DNA of 29,622 bases from positions 1 to 29,622 of the forward strand of contig DASTSN010000046.1 of assembly GCA_035760665.1 (NCBI GenBank), given 5' to 3'. This document shows, piece after piece, positions 7,015 to 13,128 of the stretch. Both the position numbers and the translations under genes were made by a program. The notes under the pieces are model-generated. The model searched no databases. It was not told the DNA's origin and saw only the letters and a program-made list of their open reading frames with translations. This DNA is from DASTSN01 sp035760665. Lineage in GTDB: Bacteria > Bacteroidota > Bacteroidia > Chitinophagales > Chitinophagaceae. The stretch's first letter is position 1; every line of letters starts with the position of its first letter.

Positions 7015-7791
7015 TCATTTAATAGATGAATTATTTTTTTCTGCAATAATGTAGGCGCGGGGTTCGCCCAATGCAAATTTTTTCTTTCCGGGTATGCTAA
7101 ACACTTCTTTTATGAAAAGACCTGCACCGGTCAGCATCTTTTCCATTTCGGCAAGGCTGAATATATAATCCACACCTTTTTTTTGCTCGGTGTGTCCATC
7201 CTTGTTGATAATGAAAGATTCAGTTTCAATGCGTGTAGGATTAAATAAGTATCGGCTGTCGGTCAGAAATTTATAATCGCCTACGTAAGACCAGTTTTTT
7301 TCCCTGAAGTCTTTAATAACAATTTCTGCAAGTGACCAGCTATTGATCAGGAAATTTCCGCCCGGTTTCAAAGCCTCTGCCACTACTGACATGATATGTT
7401 TGGCATCAGTCTCGTCAAAAAAATTCAGACTGTTACCCATGCAGATAGCCAGGTCTACAGGTTCTTCCGCTTTAAAACTCATAATATCGGCTGCCATATA
7501 TTTTACGGGCAGTTTTTCCTCCTCCACAATTTTTTGCAAATCACTGATATATTCTGAAAGATTATCCACAGCCGTAACATGCACAGCTTTGCGGGCAAGC
7601 CCAAGCGTATGGCGACCATAACCACACATAATATCCAGCACTTTACTGCCAGGCTGCAGGTTAAAATACTGGAGCATAAAATTTACTTCATGCTCTGTGA
7701 GTCCGGCAGGTATAGCCGTACGCCACATTTCTTTATAAAATCCATCAAAGAAAATGCTATTGACGTTCTCTTTTGTTACGTGTGCCGGCAT
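7015..7791 (-). CDS. Class I SAM-dependent methyltransferase
   Basis: 258 aa. Rossmann-type methyltransferase with motif I VLDIMCGYGRHTLGLA (residues 51-66), an acidic residue after strand 2 (VTAVDNLSEY, D76), AADIMSF and the post-motif ALKPGGNFLINSW. The substrate is unknown; the closest general resemblance is to the Methyltransf_25/UbiE-like group acting on small molecules. The phrase FFDGFYKEMWRTAIP near the N-terminus recurs in uncharacterised members. It lies 28 nt downstream of response regulator 2 on the same strand with no terminator seen between them, so the two are probably co-transcribed. Whether it serves the signalling pathway is unknown. No terminator was recognised after its stop. 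Confidence 0.85.
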   Translation of the reverse strand: MPAHVTKENVNSIFFDGFYKEMWRTAIPAGLTEHEVNFMLQYFNLQPGSKVLDIMCGYGRHTLGLARKAVHVTAVDNLSEYISDLQKIVEEEKLPVKYMAADIMSFKAEEPVDLAICMGNSLNFFDETDAKHIMSVVAEALKPGGNFLINSWSLAEIVIKDFREKNWSYVGDYKFLTDSRYLFNPTRIETESFIINKDGHTEQKKGVDYIFSLAEMEKMLTGAGLFIKEVFSIPGKKKFALGEPRAYIIAEKNNSSIK

Positions 7792-7819
7792 TGAAAAAAA
7801 TTATGTATAAGGAATCTTT

Positions 7820-8479
7820 TTATTCCAGGAGTTTATTACGCATTCCGTACATCACAAGTCCAGCGATAGTTTTTGCACCTACTTTTTGCTTCATGTTTTG
7901 CCGGATCGTTTCGATCGTGCGGGGGCTCAGGAAAACTTCCTTGGAAATTTCTTCCGTGGTTTTATCCTCGGCAATGAGTTTCAGTATTTTCAGTTCCTTT
8001 TCAGAAAATTTAACCGGGTTCGGATAAAACTGGCGGACTGTTTTTTTGTGTTGTAGCTTCAGTAATACGGCTTTATTCACCAGGTCGTTGAAATAGAAGT
8101 CATCATTCATGCAGGTGAGAATAGCCTGGTAAATCTCCTCCGGATCAGTGGTTTTAGTAAGATAAGCGTTAGCGCCCATTTCCATCATTTTGGTAATCAT
8201 CTCCTGGTCATCATACATGGTGAGTACAATGATCTTGATGTTCTCATATTCCTTTCGGATCAGGCTGATGGCGTTGATACCGTCCACTTCCGGCATACGA
8301 ATATCCATCAGCAATACATCGGGCTGCTTGATCTTCAGCTTATGCATGACATCTTTACCATCTTCGGCCTCCCACAATATCTTCAGGTATTCCTTATCCT
8401 TCAAGGCCATTTTAATACCATCCCTGAAAATCTTGTGATCATCAGCAATAGCTACTTTAATCAACTGTTCAGTGGTCAT
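7820..8479 (-). CDS. NarL/LuxR-type response regulator 2 (no adjacent kinase)
   Basis: 219 aa. The receiver domain has D13-D14 (IADDHKIFRDG), phospho-acceptor D59 (VLLMDIRMPEVDG), T87 (IVLTMYDD) and K109 (LTKTTD). The C-terminal LuxR-type HTH covers roughly residues 152-214 (FSEKELKILKLIAEDKTTEE, LSPRTIETIRQNM). It is paralogous to regulators 1 and 3, sharing MMEMGANAYLTK and the (F/L)NDLVNKAVL linker with regulator 1. No kinase is adjacent. TAGATTTG at 8533-8526 (minus strand) is a likely -7 element about 47 nt before the start. The second small RNA gene is divergent, with its promoter about 240 bp away, the same arrangement as at regulator 1. The methyltransferase gene follows after 28 nt. 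Confidence 0.93.
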   Translation of the reverse strand: MTTEQLIKVAIADDHKIFRDGIKMALKDKEYLKILWEAEDGKDVMHKLKIKQPDVLLMDIRMPEVDGINAISLIRKEYENIKIIVLTMYDDQEMITKMMEMGANAYLTKTTDPEEIYQAILTCMNDDFYFNDLVNKAVLLKLQHKKTVRQFYPNPVKFSEKELKILKLIAEDKTTEEISKEVFLSPRTIETIRQNMKQKVGAKTIAGLVMYGMRNKLLE

Positions 8480-8525
8480 GGACTATTGGTTTACAAATCA
8501 TTTAATGGGTTGTGTGCAACAATAG

Positions 8526-8533
8526 CAAATCTA
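8526..8533 (-). promoter_or_regulatory. Candidate -7 element (TAGATTTG) for response regulator 2
   Basis: On the minus strand 8533-8526 reads TAGATTTG, an exact TAnnTTTG match. It predicts a leader of about 40 nt. No clear TTG was found 17-23 bp upstream. Confidence 0.5.
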
Positions 8534-8718
8534 CTCTTTTTTAAATATCGGTTTGCCACGAATTTTTTATTGACCGGCACACGGCTCCCTGCGTGATGTA
8601 TTACAACATGTGGTTGTAAAAACCCGTTTTCACAGATCGTATATTACCGATAAAATTAATCGTTTTTTTACCAGCAAAACTGTAAAAGCCATATGCTCAA
8701 AATCAGGTGTATTTGCTC

Positions 8719-8749
8719 TTGTACAGTATACAGGAGCAAACTACTTTTG
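8719..8749 (+). promoter_or_regulatory. Promoter of small RNA copy 2
   Basis: TTG at 8719-8721, a 20-bp spacer, then TACTTTTG at 8742-8749 (exact TAnnTTTG), then 6 nt to the RNA's end-pairing stem. All spacings equal those of copy 1. The -33 TTG sits in the left arm of an inverted repeat: 8712-8723 pairs with 8729-8740 over 12 positions (one G-T) around CAGTA. TTGCTCTTGT is shared with copy 1. Confidence 0.75.
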
Positions 8750-8755
8750 ATCCAC

Positions 8756-8879
8756 AAGTTGATTGACGAGGATGCGCTAACCTATACCGTCCAATGTCCT
8801 ATACCGTCCAGAAATAGCATTTCCAATAATCCTTTGAATGCCGAAGCAAAATCCAATGTCAATCAACTTTCTTTTTTTT
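8756..8879 (+). ncRNA. Candidate small structured RNA, copy 2
   Basis: About 124 nt. It starts AAGTTGATTGAC (8756-8767), perfectly complementary to GTCAATCAACTT (8858-8869), followed by eight Ts at 8872-8879. The 29-nt core at 8786-8814 is identical to copy 1 at 6767-6795, with two ACCGTCC boxes 17 nt apart. A short GCTA/TAGC pairing (8775-8778, 8815-8818 region) could hold the core in an open loop, leaving the C-rich boxes free to pair with target RNAs. Sequence between core and stem is not conserved between copies. The gene is divergent from response regulator 2. From the core ATG the frame stops after seven codons, so coding is unlikely. Orientation is set by promoter and T-run. Confidence 0.65.
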
Positions 8880-9135
8880 AAAAGTCGTTCAGGTAGATCC
8901 TGAAATTTGAAATTCCTGCCGCTTCACATTTATTCACACTTGTTGATAACTTAGCCAAAACGATAAATCACTTCGGAAATTTACCAGTTTTTACGATAGT
9001 AAAAATACTAATTTCAATTAGGGATATTACCCATTTTTTATTAGAAGCTTTCCTATAAAATCGGCTGTAAGCATTGATAATACTGAATTATTAGAATAAT
9101 AATTAATTCGTATAGAGAAAACCCCTATGGATAAG

Positions 9136-9199
9136 ACAGACGTTTAGGGCAATATTTGAATTAAGAAATATTTCTGGACAAACCTAAAATTTCGTCTGT
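9136..9199 (+). promoter_or_regulatory. Structured leader directly before the 23-codon ORF
   Basis: ACAGACG plus TTTAGG (9136-9148) pair with CCTAAA (9183-9188) and CGTCTGT (9193-9199), giving 13 base pairs with a 4-nt bulge. Inside, AATATTT (9151-9157) pairs with AAATATT (9166-9172). The stem ends one nt before the ATG at 9201, so folding should affect initiation. No TAnnTTTG element was seen upstream. Confidence 0.5.
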
Positions 9200-9200
9200 T

Positions 9201-9272
9201 ATGAAAAAGGTTAACGCTGTAAAAAGATTCTGGCAAGGTGGCGTAGAAGGCATCTGGTGGGAGCAAGACTAA
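9201..9272 (+). CDS. Candidate 23-aa tryptophan-rich peptide
   Basis: 24 codons including stop, too short for ordinary gene calling and not recognised. The peptide has a basic start (MKKVNAVKR), three tryptophans (W11, W19, W20), a double glycine at 13-14 and an acidic end (WWEQD). Support for a real gene comes from context: a bulged 13-bp stem ends at its ATG, and a 20-bp hairpin with a T-run lies 30 nt after its stop. It precedes a seven-helix membrane protein, a histidine kinase and a response regulator, an order that recalls peptide-signalling loci. A leader peptide whose translation controls the following hairpin is the main alternative. Nothing shows export or processing. It may also be a chance ORF. 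Confidence 0.4.
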   Translation: MKKVNAVKRFWQGGVEGIWWEQD

Positions 9273-9290
9273 TCTTTTGATTAGTTTGAT

Positions 9291-9321
9291 TTAGAATTCG
9301 TTAAAAGTTTTTCTATATTTG
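9291..9321 (+). promoter_or_regulatory. Possible promoter of the 7TM protein gene, inside the hairpin
   Basis: TTA at 9291-9293, a 20-bp spacer and TATATTTG at 9314-9321. The -7 element is exact and the -33 is one base off TTG. Transcription would start near 9328, in the loop of the hairpin at 9303-9351. Confidence 0.4.
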
Positions 9322-9356
9322 GGTAAAATCCAAATACATAGAAAAACTTTTTGTTT
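9303..9356 (+). terminator. Strong hairpin after the 23-codon ORF (terminator or attenuator)
   Basis: AAAAGTTTTTCTAT (9303-9316) pairs perfectly with ATAGAAAAACTTTT (9338-9351). The stem continues as ATTTGG/CCAAAT (9317-9322 with 9330-9335) past a 2-nt bulge, about 20 bp in all, followed by TTTTTGTTTTTAT. It overlaps the apparent start of the membrane protein gene, so readthrough here could control that gene. Confidence 0.65.
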
Positions 9357-10015
9357 TTATATTAATTTATTCTTACCTGCTTCCTCCCATTTTCTTTCTT
9401 GTTCATAGAAGAAAAAAATCGGATATACTAGTTATTGCTCTTTACGGAGTTATATTTTTCGGATTATTATTATTTGGAGATCGCTACTTGGGCAGGATTC
9501 CTCTCTTTTATCAAAAGCTTTATAACACCTTTTATACATTTTGTGAATTCACAGCTTTCACATTAGTTTTTTGGCTGAACATTCGCAATGTAAGGGCCAG
9601 AAAAATGATGGTACTCTGCTACCTTTTATTCGTCATTTTCCAAACTATTAATTTCTTCTATACTGTAAAAAATCCAATTGGTATTGATACAATACCAATT
9701 GGTATTGAAACAATCCTTGTCTTTATTTTTATTTTTTATTTTCTGTACGAATTTTTTATATCCACAAATACCGATTACGTATACAACCATCATTGCTTTT
9801 GGATCGCCATTGGGGCTTTAGTGTATTTAGGCACTTCGTTTTTCATATACATATTAGCCAATAACATTAGTAAAGAAATTCATGATAATGTTTGGTATAT
9901 CACATATATCTCAGAAATAATCAAAAACATTCTTTTTTCAGTAGCGATTGTGGTGTATGCCAAAAACAATAAACTAAAATCAAACAAGAAAAATATTCCC
10001 TATTTAGATTTTTAA
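9338..10015 (+). CDS. Seven-helix membrane protein of unknown function, start uncertain
   Basis: About 225 aa if read from the ATA at 9338. The frame is open from 9305, and no ATG, GTG or TTG occurs before the TTG at 9488. Starting at 9488 would remove two clear helices. The sequence after the ATA (EKLFVFILIYSYLLPP) looks like a genuine membrane-protein start, so an AUA start or a mutated ATG is suspected. Seven hydrophobic segments lie at roughly residues 4-22, 30-46, 62-82, 90-109, 122-141, 153-174 and 186-207, with basic loops (HRRKK, NVRARK) and a lysine-rich tail. No catalytic motif was seen. The kinase gene follows after 17 nt, so it may be its sensor partner. Base composition is more A/T-rich than its neighbours. 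Confidence 0.6.
   Translation: MEKLFVFILIYSYLLPPIFFLVHRRKKSDILVIALYGVIFFGLLLFGDRYLGRIPLFYQKLYNTFYTFCEFTAFTLVFWLNIRNVRARKMMVLCYLLFVIFQTINFFYTVKNPIGIDTIPIGIETILVFIFIFYFLYEFFISTNTDYVYNHHCFWIAIGALVYLGTSFFIYILANNISKEIHDNVWYITYISEIIKNILFSVAIVVYAKNNKLKSNKKNIPYLDF
9674..9715 (+). repeat. Tandem 21-bp duplication inside the 7TM gene
   Basis: Two adjacent 21-bp units (9674-9694 and 9695-9715) share CCAATTGGTATTGA and differ at only two positions. They encode PIGIDTI-PIGIETI in a predicted loop between helices 4 and 5. The frame is kept. Confidence 0.85.
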
Positions 10016-10032
10016 TCAGCCACTAACCCATT

Positions 10033-10860
10033 ATGTACTTACTGCAAGCCACTACATCGCCCGTTTCGCTGGTACTGTTCCTCGGTACACTGGGCATGTT
10101 GGTGCTCACCATCGGACTGATCCTGTTTATCATTTTTCATCAGCGCAAGGTGATCCGCTACCAAATGCGCCTGCAGGAGATGGAACAGGAGCAACAAAAA
10201 TTATTATTAAACGCCTCCATCAAACTTCAGGAAGAGGAACGCCAGCGGCTTGCTGCCGACCTGCACGATGATGCCGGCCCCCTGCTTGCCACCGCGCGGC
10301 TTTACCTTAATGAAAACCTGGTAAACCAGGATAAGGTGACGCAACTTCAGGCCATTTACCAGGCCAGGCAGATTATTGACGACAGCATTCAACTGATCCG
10401 CAATATCAGCCACAGCCTGATGCCGCCTACCCTTAAAAATTTTGGTCTCGAATCGGCTGTTAATGACTTATTTCAAAAAATAAGCGGATCCGGCACGATC
10501 AATGCCAGCAGCCGCTTTCACGAATATCGTGACCGCCTGAAAACAGAAAAAGAACTGATTATCTTCCGGATTATCCAGGAGCTGGTTAACAATATCCTGA
10601 AACACAGTAACGCCAGTTTTATCCACCTTACCCAAAACGTCCATGGCGAAACATTTTACCTGCGCCTGCATCATGATGGGAAAGGGCTGGTTCAGGCAGA
10701 TTTTGATAAACTGAATAAAAGTTCCGGTGGATTGGGTATCAAAAATATCAGCAGCAGGATGAAAGTACTCCAGGGAACCATTTATTTTGAAAAAGATATC
10801 TCCCAAACTTACTATAAAGTTACGCTGGAATTACCCCGGGAAGATGCTGATGAAGCTTAA
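10033..10860 (+). CDS. Sensor histidine kinase, HisKA_3/NarX type
   Basis: 275 aa. There is one N-terminal membrane helix (about residues 11-36), then a basic coiled-coil-like linker. The HisKA_3 dimerisation helix reads EEERQRLAADLHDDAGPLLA, with phospho-acceptor H78. The HATPase_c domain has an N box ELVNNILKHS (around 183-192), D215 in HHDGKG, and GGLGIKNISSRM (232-243). There is almost no extracellular part, so signal sensing probably depends on a partner, plausibly the seven-helix protein encoded 17 nt upstream. It should phosphorylate the NarL-type regulator encoded 39 nt downstream. Regulators 1 and 2 in this window lack a kinase, so cross-talk is possible. The start ATG at 10033 has no Shine-Dalgarno. 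Confidence 0.93.
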   Translation: MYLLQATTSPVSLVLFLGTLGMLVLTIGLILFIIFHQRKVIRYQMRLQEMEQEQQKLLLNASIKLQEEERQRLAADLHDDAGPLLATARLYLNENLVNQDKVTQLQAIYQARQIIDDSIQLIRNISHSLMPPTLKNFGLESAVNDLFQKISGSGTINASSRFHEYRDRLKTEKELIIFRIIQELVNNILKHSNASFIHLTQNVHGETFYLRLHHDGKGLVQADFDKLNKSSGGLGIKNISSRMKVLQGTIYFEKDISQTYYKVTLELPREDADEA

Positions 10861-10874
10861 ACAAATTAAAGTCC

Positions 10875-10882
10875 TAAATTTG
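10875..10882 (+). promoter_or_regulatory. Candidate -7 element (TAAATTTG) for response regulator 3
   Basis: Exact TAnnTTTG match in the 39-bp gap between kinase and regulator, 17 nt before the ATG. It suggests the regulator can also be transcribed apart from the kinase. No clear -33 TTG. Confidence 0.4.
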
Positions 10883-10899
10883 CCCAACATCTGATAACT

Positions 10900-11550
10900 A
10901 TGGGAATCATTAAGGTAGCTATTGCTGACGATCATAAAATTTTCCGGAAAGGAGTGATTCTCTCCCTGCGACCATTCACTAATATCAAATTTGTGCAGGA
11001 AGCAGACAATGGAGAAGAATTGCTGCAAGGGCTCCCGGAATCTCAGCCTGATGTTGTGCTGATGGATTTGCGCATGCCACAAAAAGATGGTATTGAAACC
11101 ACCAAAGCAATCAGTAAGCTTTACCCCAATATTTATGTAATTGTCTTAAGCATGTACGAGGATGAGCGGTTTGTATACCACCTTATGGAAAATGGCGCCA
11201 ACGGTTACCTGCTTAAAAATGCCGAACCCCAGGAAATTCGCAGGGCGATTATGGAAGTATACGAAAAGGGTTACTACCTGAACAATTTTGTGAACCGCGT
11301 TTTACTCAAGCGTTCGCATGCCCGCCAAAAAGTAATTCCGTCGCTCAATAAAGAAATCACACTGAGCGATAAAGAAAAAGATGTCCTGCGCTATATCTGC
11401 ATGGAATTTACTGCCCAGGAAATTGCCCAAAAAATGGAAATTAGTCCAAGGACAGTTGAAGCAATCAAGGACCGCCTGATGGAACGCTTTGGCAGTAAAA
11501 ACACCGCCGGACTGGTATTCTTTGCAGTAAAAAATAACCTGATTGATTAA
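10900..11550 (+). CDS. NarL/LuxR-type response regulator 3, partner of the adjacent kinase
   Basis: 216 aa. The receiver domain has D10-D11 (IADDHKIFRKG), phospho-acceptor D56 (VVLMDLRMPQKDG), S84 (IVLSMYED) and K106 (LLKNAEP). The LuxR-type HTH covers roughly residues 149-211 (LSDKEKDVLRYICMEFTAQE, ISPRTVEAIKDRLMERFGSK). It is the third paralog in this stretch and the only one next to a kinase, which is 39 nt upstream on the same strand. The last 4 nt overlap the end of the convergent CoA-transferase gene. No small RNA core was found beside it, unlike the two orphan regulators. Confidence 0.94.
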   Translation: MGIIKVAIADDHKIFRKGVILSLRPFTNIKFVQEADNGEELLQGLPESQPDVVLMDLRMPQKDGIETTKAISKLYPNIYVIVLSMYEDERFVYHLMENGANGYLLKNAEPQEIRRAIMEVYEKGYYLNNFVNRVLLKRSHARQKVIPSLNKEITLSDKEKDVLRYICMEFTAQEIAQKMEISPRTVEAIKDRLMERFGSKNTAGLVFFAVKNNLID

Positions 11551-12203
11551 AGTTGCATTTCCGGTACTGACTCTTCAACAATTAATTTTCCGGCCGTTTT
11601 CGTTTTAATTTCATCAACACTGACACCCGGGGCCCTTTCCCTTAATAAAAAGCCATTGGGGGTAACATCAATTACGGCCAATTCAGTAACAATTTTTTTG
11701 ACACACCCTACCCCCGTTAGTGGCAACGTACAGGCCGGCAGCAATTTGGATTCACCTTTTGGATTAGTATGCATCATTGCCACGATGATATTTTTAGCAC
11801 TGGCCACCAAATCCATCGCGCCTCCCATACCTTTCACCATTTTCCCAGGAATTTTCCAGTTGGCAATATCGCCTTTCTCACTTACCTCCATTGCTCCCAA
11901 AACAGTCAGGTCCACTTTTCCTGCCCGGATCATACCAAAACTTTCGGCACTATCGAAAAATGCACCACCTGGTAAAACGGTGACCGTTTCTTTTCCGGCA
12001 TTGATCAGGTCGGCATCAATTTGTTCGGCTGTGGGATAAGGCCCCATACCCAGCAGGCCGTTTTCGCTTTGTAGCATTATCATCATTCCTTCGGGTATAA
12101 AGTTGGCAACTAATGTGGGGATACCGATTCCAAGGTTGACATACATACCGTCCTGTAACTCCTGCGCTATTCGCTTAGCTATTCCATATTTATCCAATGC
12201 CAT
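11547..12203 (-). CDS. scoB: 3-oxoacid CoA-transferase, subunit B
   Basis: 218 aa. This is the catalytic subunit of a heteromeric family I CoA-transferase, probably succinyl-CoA:3-ketoacid (acetoacetate) transferase. NLGIGIPTLVANFIPEGM (residues 23-40) and MLQSENGLLGMGPYP carry the glutamate (E47) that forms the CoA thioester. GGAFFDSAESFGMIRAGKVD and the C-terminal LRERAPGVSVDEI are typical of ScoB. Its partner subunit A is encoded 48 nt upstream on the same strand, so the two form an operon. Other substrates of the family, such as acetate or butyrate, cannot be excluded from sequence alone. The stop overlaps response regulator 3 by 4 nt. Confidence 0.93.
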   Translation of the reverse strand: MALDKYGIAKRIAQELQDGMYVNLGIGIPTLVANFIPEGMMIMLQSENGLLGMGPYPTAEQIDADLINAGKETVTVLPGGAFFDSAESFGMIRAGKVDLTVLGAMEVSEKGDIANWKIPGKMVKGMGGAMDLVASAKNIIVAMMHTNPKGESKLLPACTLPLTGVGCVKKIVTELAVIDVTPNGFLLRERAPGVSVDEIKTKTAGKLIVEESVPEMQL

Positions 12204-12251
12204 AAGAAAATATTTAGTAAATGAATGAATAAAGTCACTTTTGAAATAGCA

Positions 12252-12953
12252 CTACTGATCTGCTATCTTCACGGTTTTTCGTTCAATACGTTTTTCATAA
12301 TTAACGCCCTGGAAAATTCTGTGAACATAAATACCCGGGATATGAATTTGATCGGGATCCAATTCGCCGGGCTCTTCAAGATGTTCCACTTCTGCAATTG
12401 TTATATTGCCCGCCCTTGCCATTGAAGTGGAAAAATTGCGGGTTGTTTTACGAAATACCAGGTTGCCAAACTTATCGCCTTTCCAGGCTTTTACAAGGGC
12501 AAAATCTGCATGCAGTGCATATTCCATTAAATATTTTTTTCCATGAAATTCCCGAACCTCTTTTCCCTCAGCCACCTCTGTTCCGTAACCGGCCGGCGTA
12601 AAAAAAGCCGGGATACCCATTCCAGCCATTTGTATGCGGGTGGCCAGTGTTCCCTGTGGTATCAACTCCACTTCCAGCTCTCCACTCAGCAATTGTCGTT
12701 CGAACTCGGCATTTTCACCCACGTAAGAGCTCATCATTTTTTTAATTTGCCTTGTTTTTAAAAGAAGCCCCAGTCCGAAATCATCCACGCCTGCGTTGTT
12801 CGAAATACAGGTAAGATTCTTTACCCCTTTTTTTACCAGCGCACTAATACAATTTTCGGGTATGCCGCAAAGACCAAAGCCTCCCAGCATAATGGTTGCC
12901 CCGTCATGAATATCGTTTATGGCCAGGGACGCATTTGCAAATACTTTATTCAT
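12252..12953 (-). CDS. scoA: 3-oxoacid CoA-transferase, subunit A
   Basis: 233 aa from the ATG at 12953. An in-frame ATG at 12989 would add 12 residues unlike the family, which normally opens close to MNKVFANASLAINDI. Conserved ScoA blocks are GGFGLCGIPENCI, SNNAGVDDFGLGLLL, VGENAEFERQLLSGELEVEL (in parts), PQGTLATRIQMAGMGIPAFFTP and KAWKGDKFGNLVFRKTTRNF. It forms the heteromer with subunit B, encoded 48 nt downstream, and lets the cell use or make ketone-body intermediates by exchanging CoA between succinyl-CoA and acetoacetate. No clear TAnnTTTG promoter was found in the 175 bp between it and the DUF4296 gene. Confidence 0.93.
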   Translation of the reverse strand: MNKVFANASLAINDIHDGATIMLGGFGLCGIPENCISALVKKGVKNLTCISNNAGVDDFGLGLLLKTRQIKKMMSSYVGENAEFERQLLSGELEVELIPQGTLATRIQMAGMGIPAFFTPAGYGTEVAEGKEVREFHGKKYLMEYALHADFALVKAWKGDKFGNLVFRKTTRNFSTSMARAGNITIAEVEHLEEPGELDPDQIHIPGIYVHRIFQGVNYEKRIERKTVKIADQ

Positions 12954-13093
12954 CTGATTACATTTTAGATCGTTGGCTTTACTTGTCAATATTTTTTTAG
13001 CTGCACGCCAGCAAGCCAGAAAATGAAATAATCACCAAGTGTGATACGCGAATCAGCTAGTCATTTATGACAAATAAATCCGGAAATAAATTT

Positions 13094-13108
13094 AGGCATC
13101 TTTTGCCT
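13094..13108 (-). terminator. Weak hairpin after the DUF4296 gene
   Basis: AGGCA-TCTTT-TGCCT, a 5-bp stem 20 nt past the stop, followed on the minus strand by TAAATTTATTT. It is short for a terminator, but it sits where the long bamD-to-DUF4296 block should end. Confidence 0.3.
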
Positions 13109-13128
13109 CTATGGAAAACCGTGCTCTG

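Larger units (their letters stand above)
8480..9200. other. Long intergenic region with regulator promoter, small RNA copy 2 and a structured leader
   Basis: No convincing protein gene until the 23-codon ORF at 9201. Contents: the regulator 2 promoter, a hairpin TTACAAC-ATGTG-GTTGTAA (8601-8619), the small RNA (8756-8879), a hairpin TTTTTAC-GATA-GTAAAAA (8988-9005) and a structured leader (9136-9199). Between 8880 and 9135 the DNA is strikingly A/T-rich and nothing else was recognised. Confidence 0.6.

Noticed and set aside
6730..8879. The two repeats as ends of a mobile element or MITE
   Set aside because: Terminal complementarity could suggest a MITE, but conservation extends to a promoter outside the repeat with identical spacing, there are no evident target-site duplications, and the interiors differ except for the core.
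9291..9321. The TATATTTG element as a confident promoter for the 7TM gene
   Set aside because: Kept only at low confidence: it lies inside a perfect inverted repeat that explains its sequence, and the -33 is not a true TTG.
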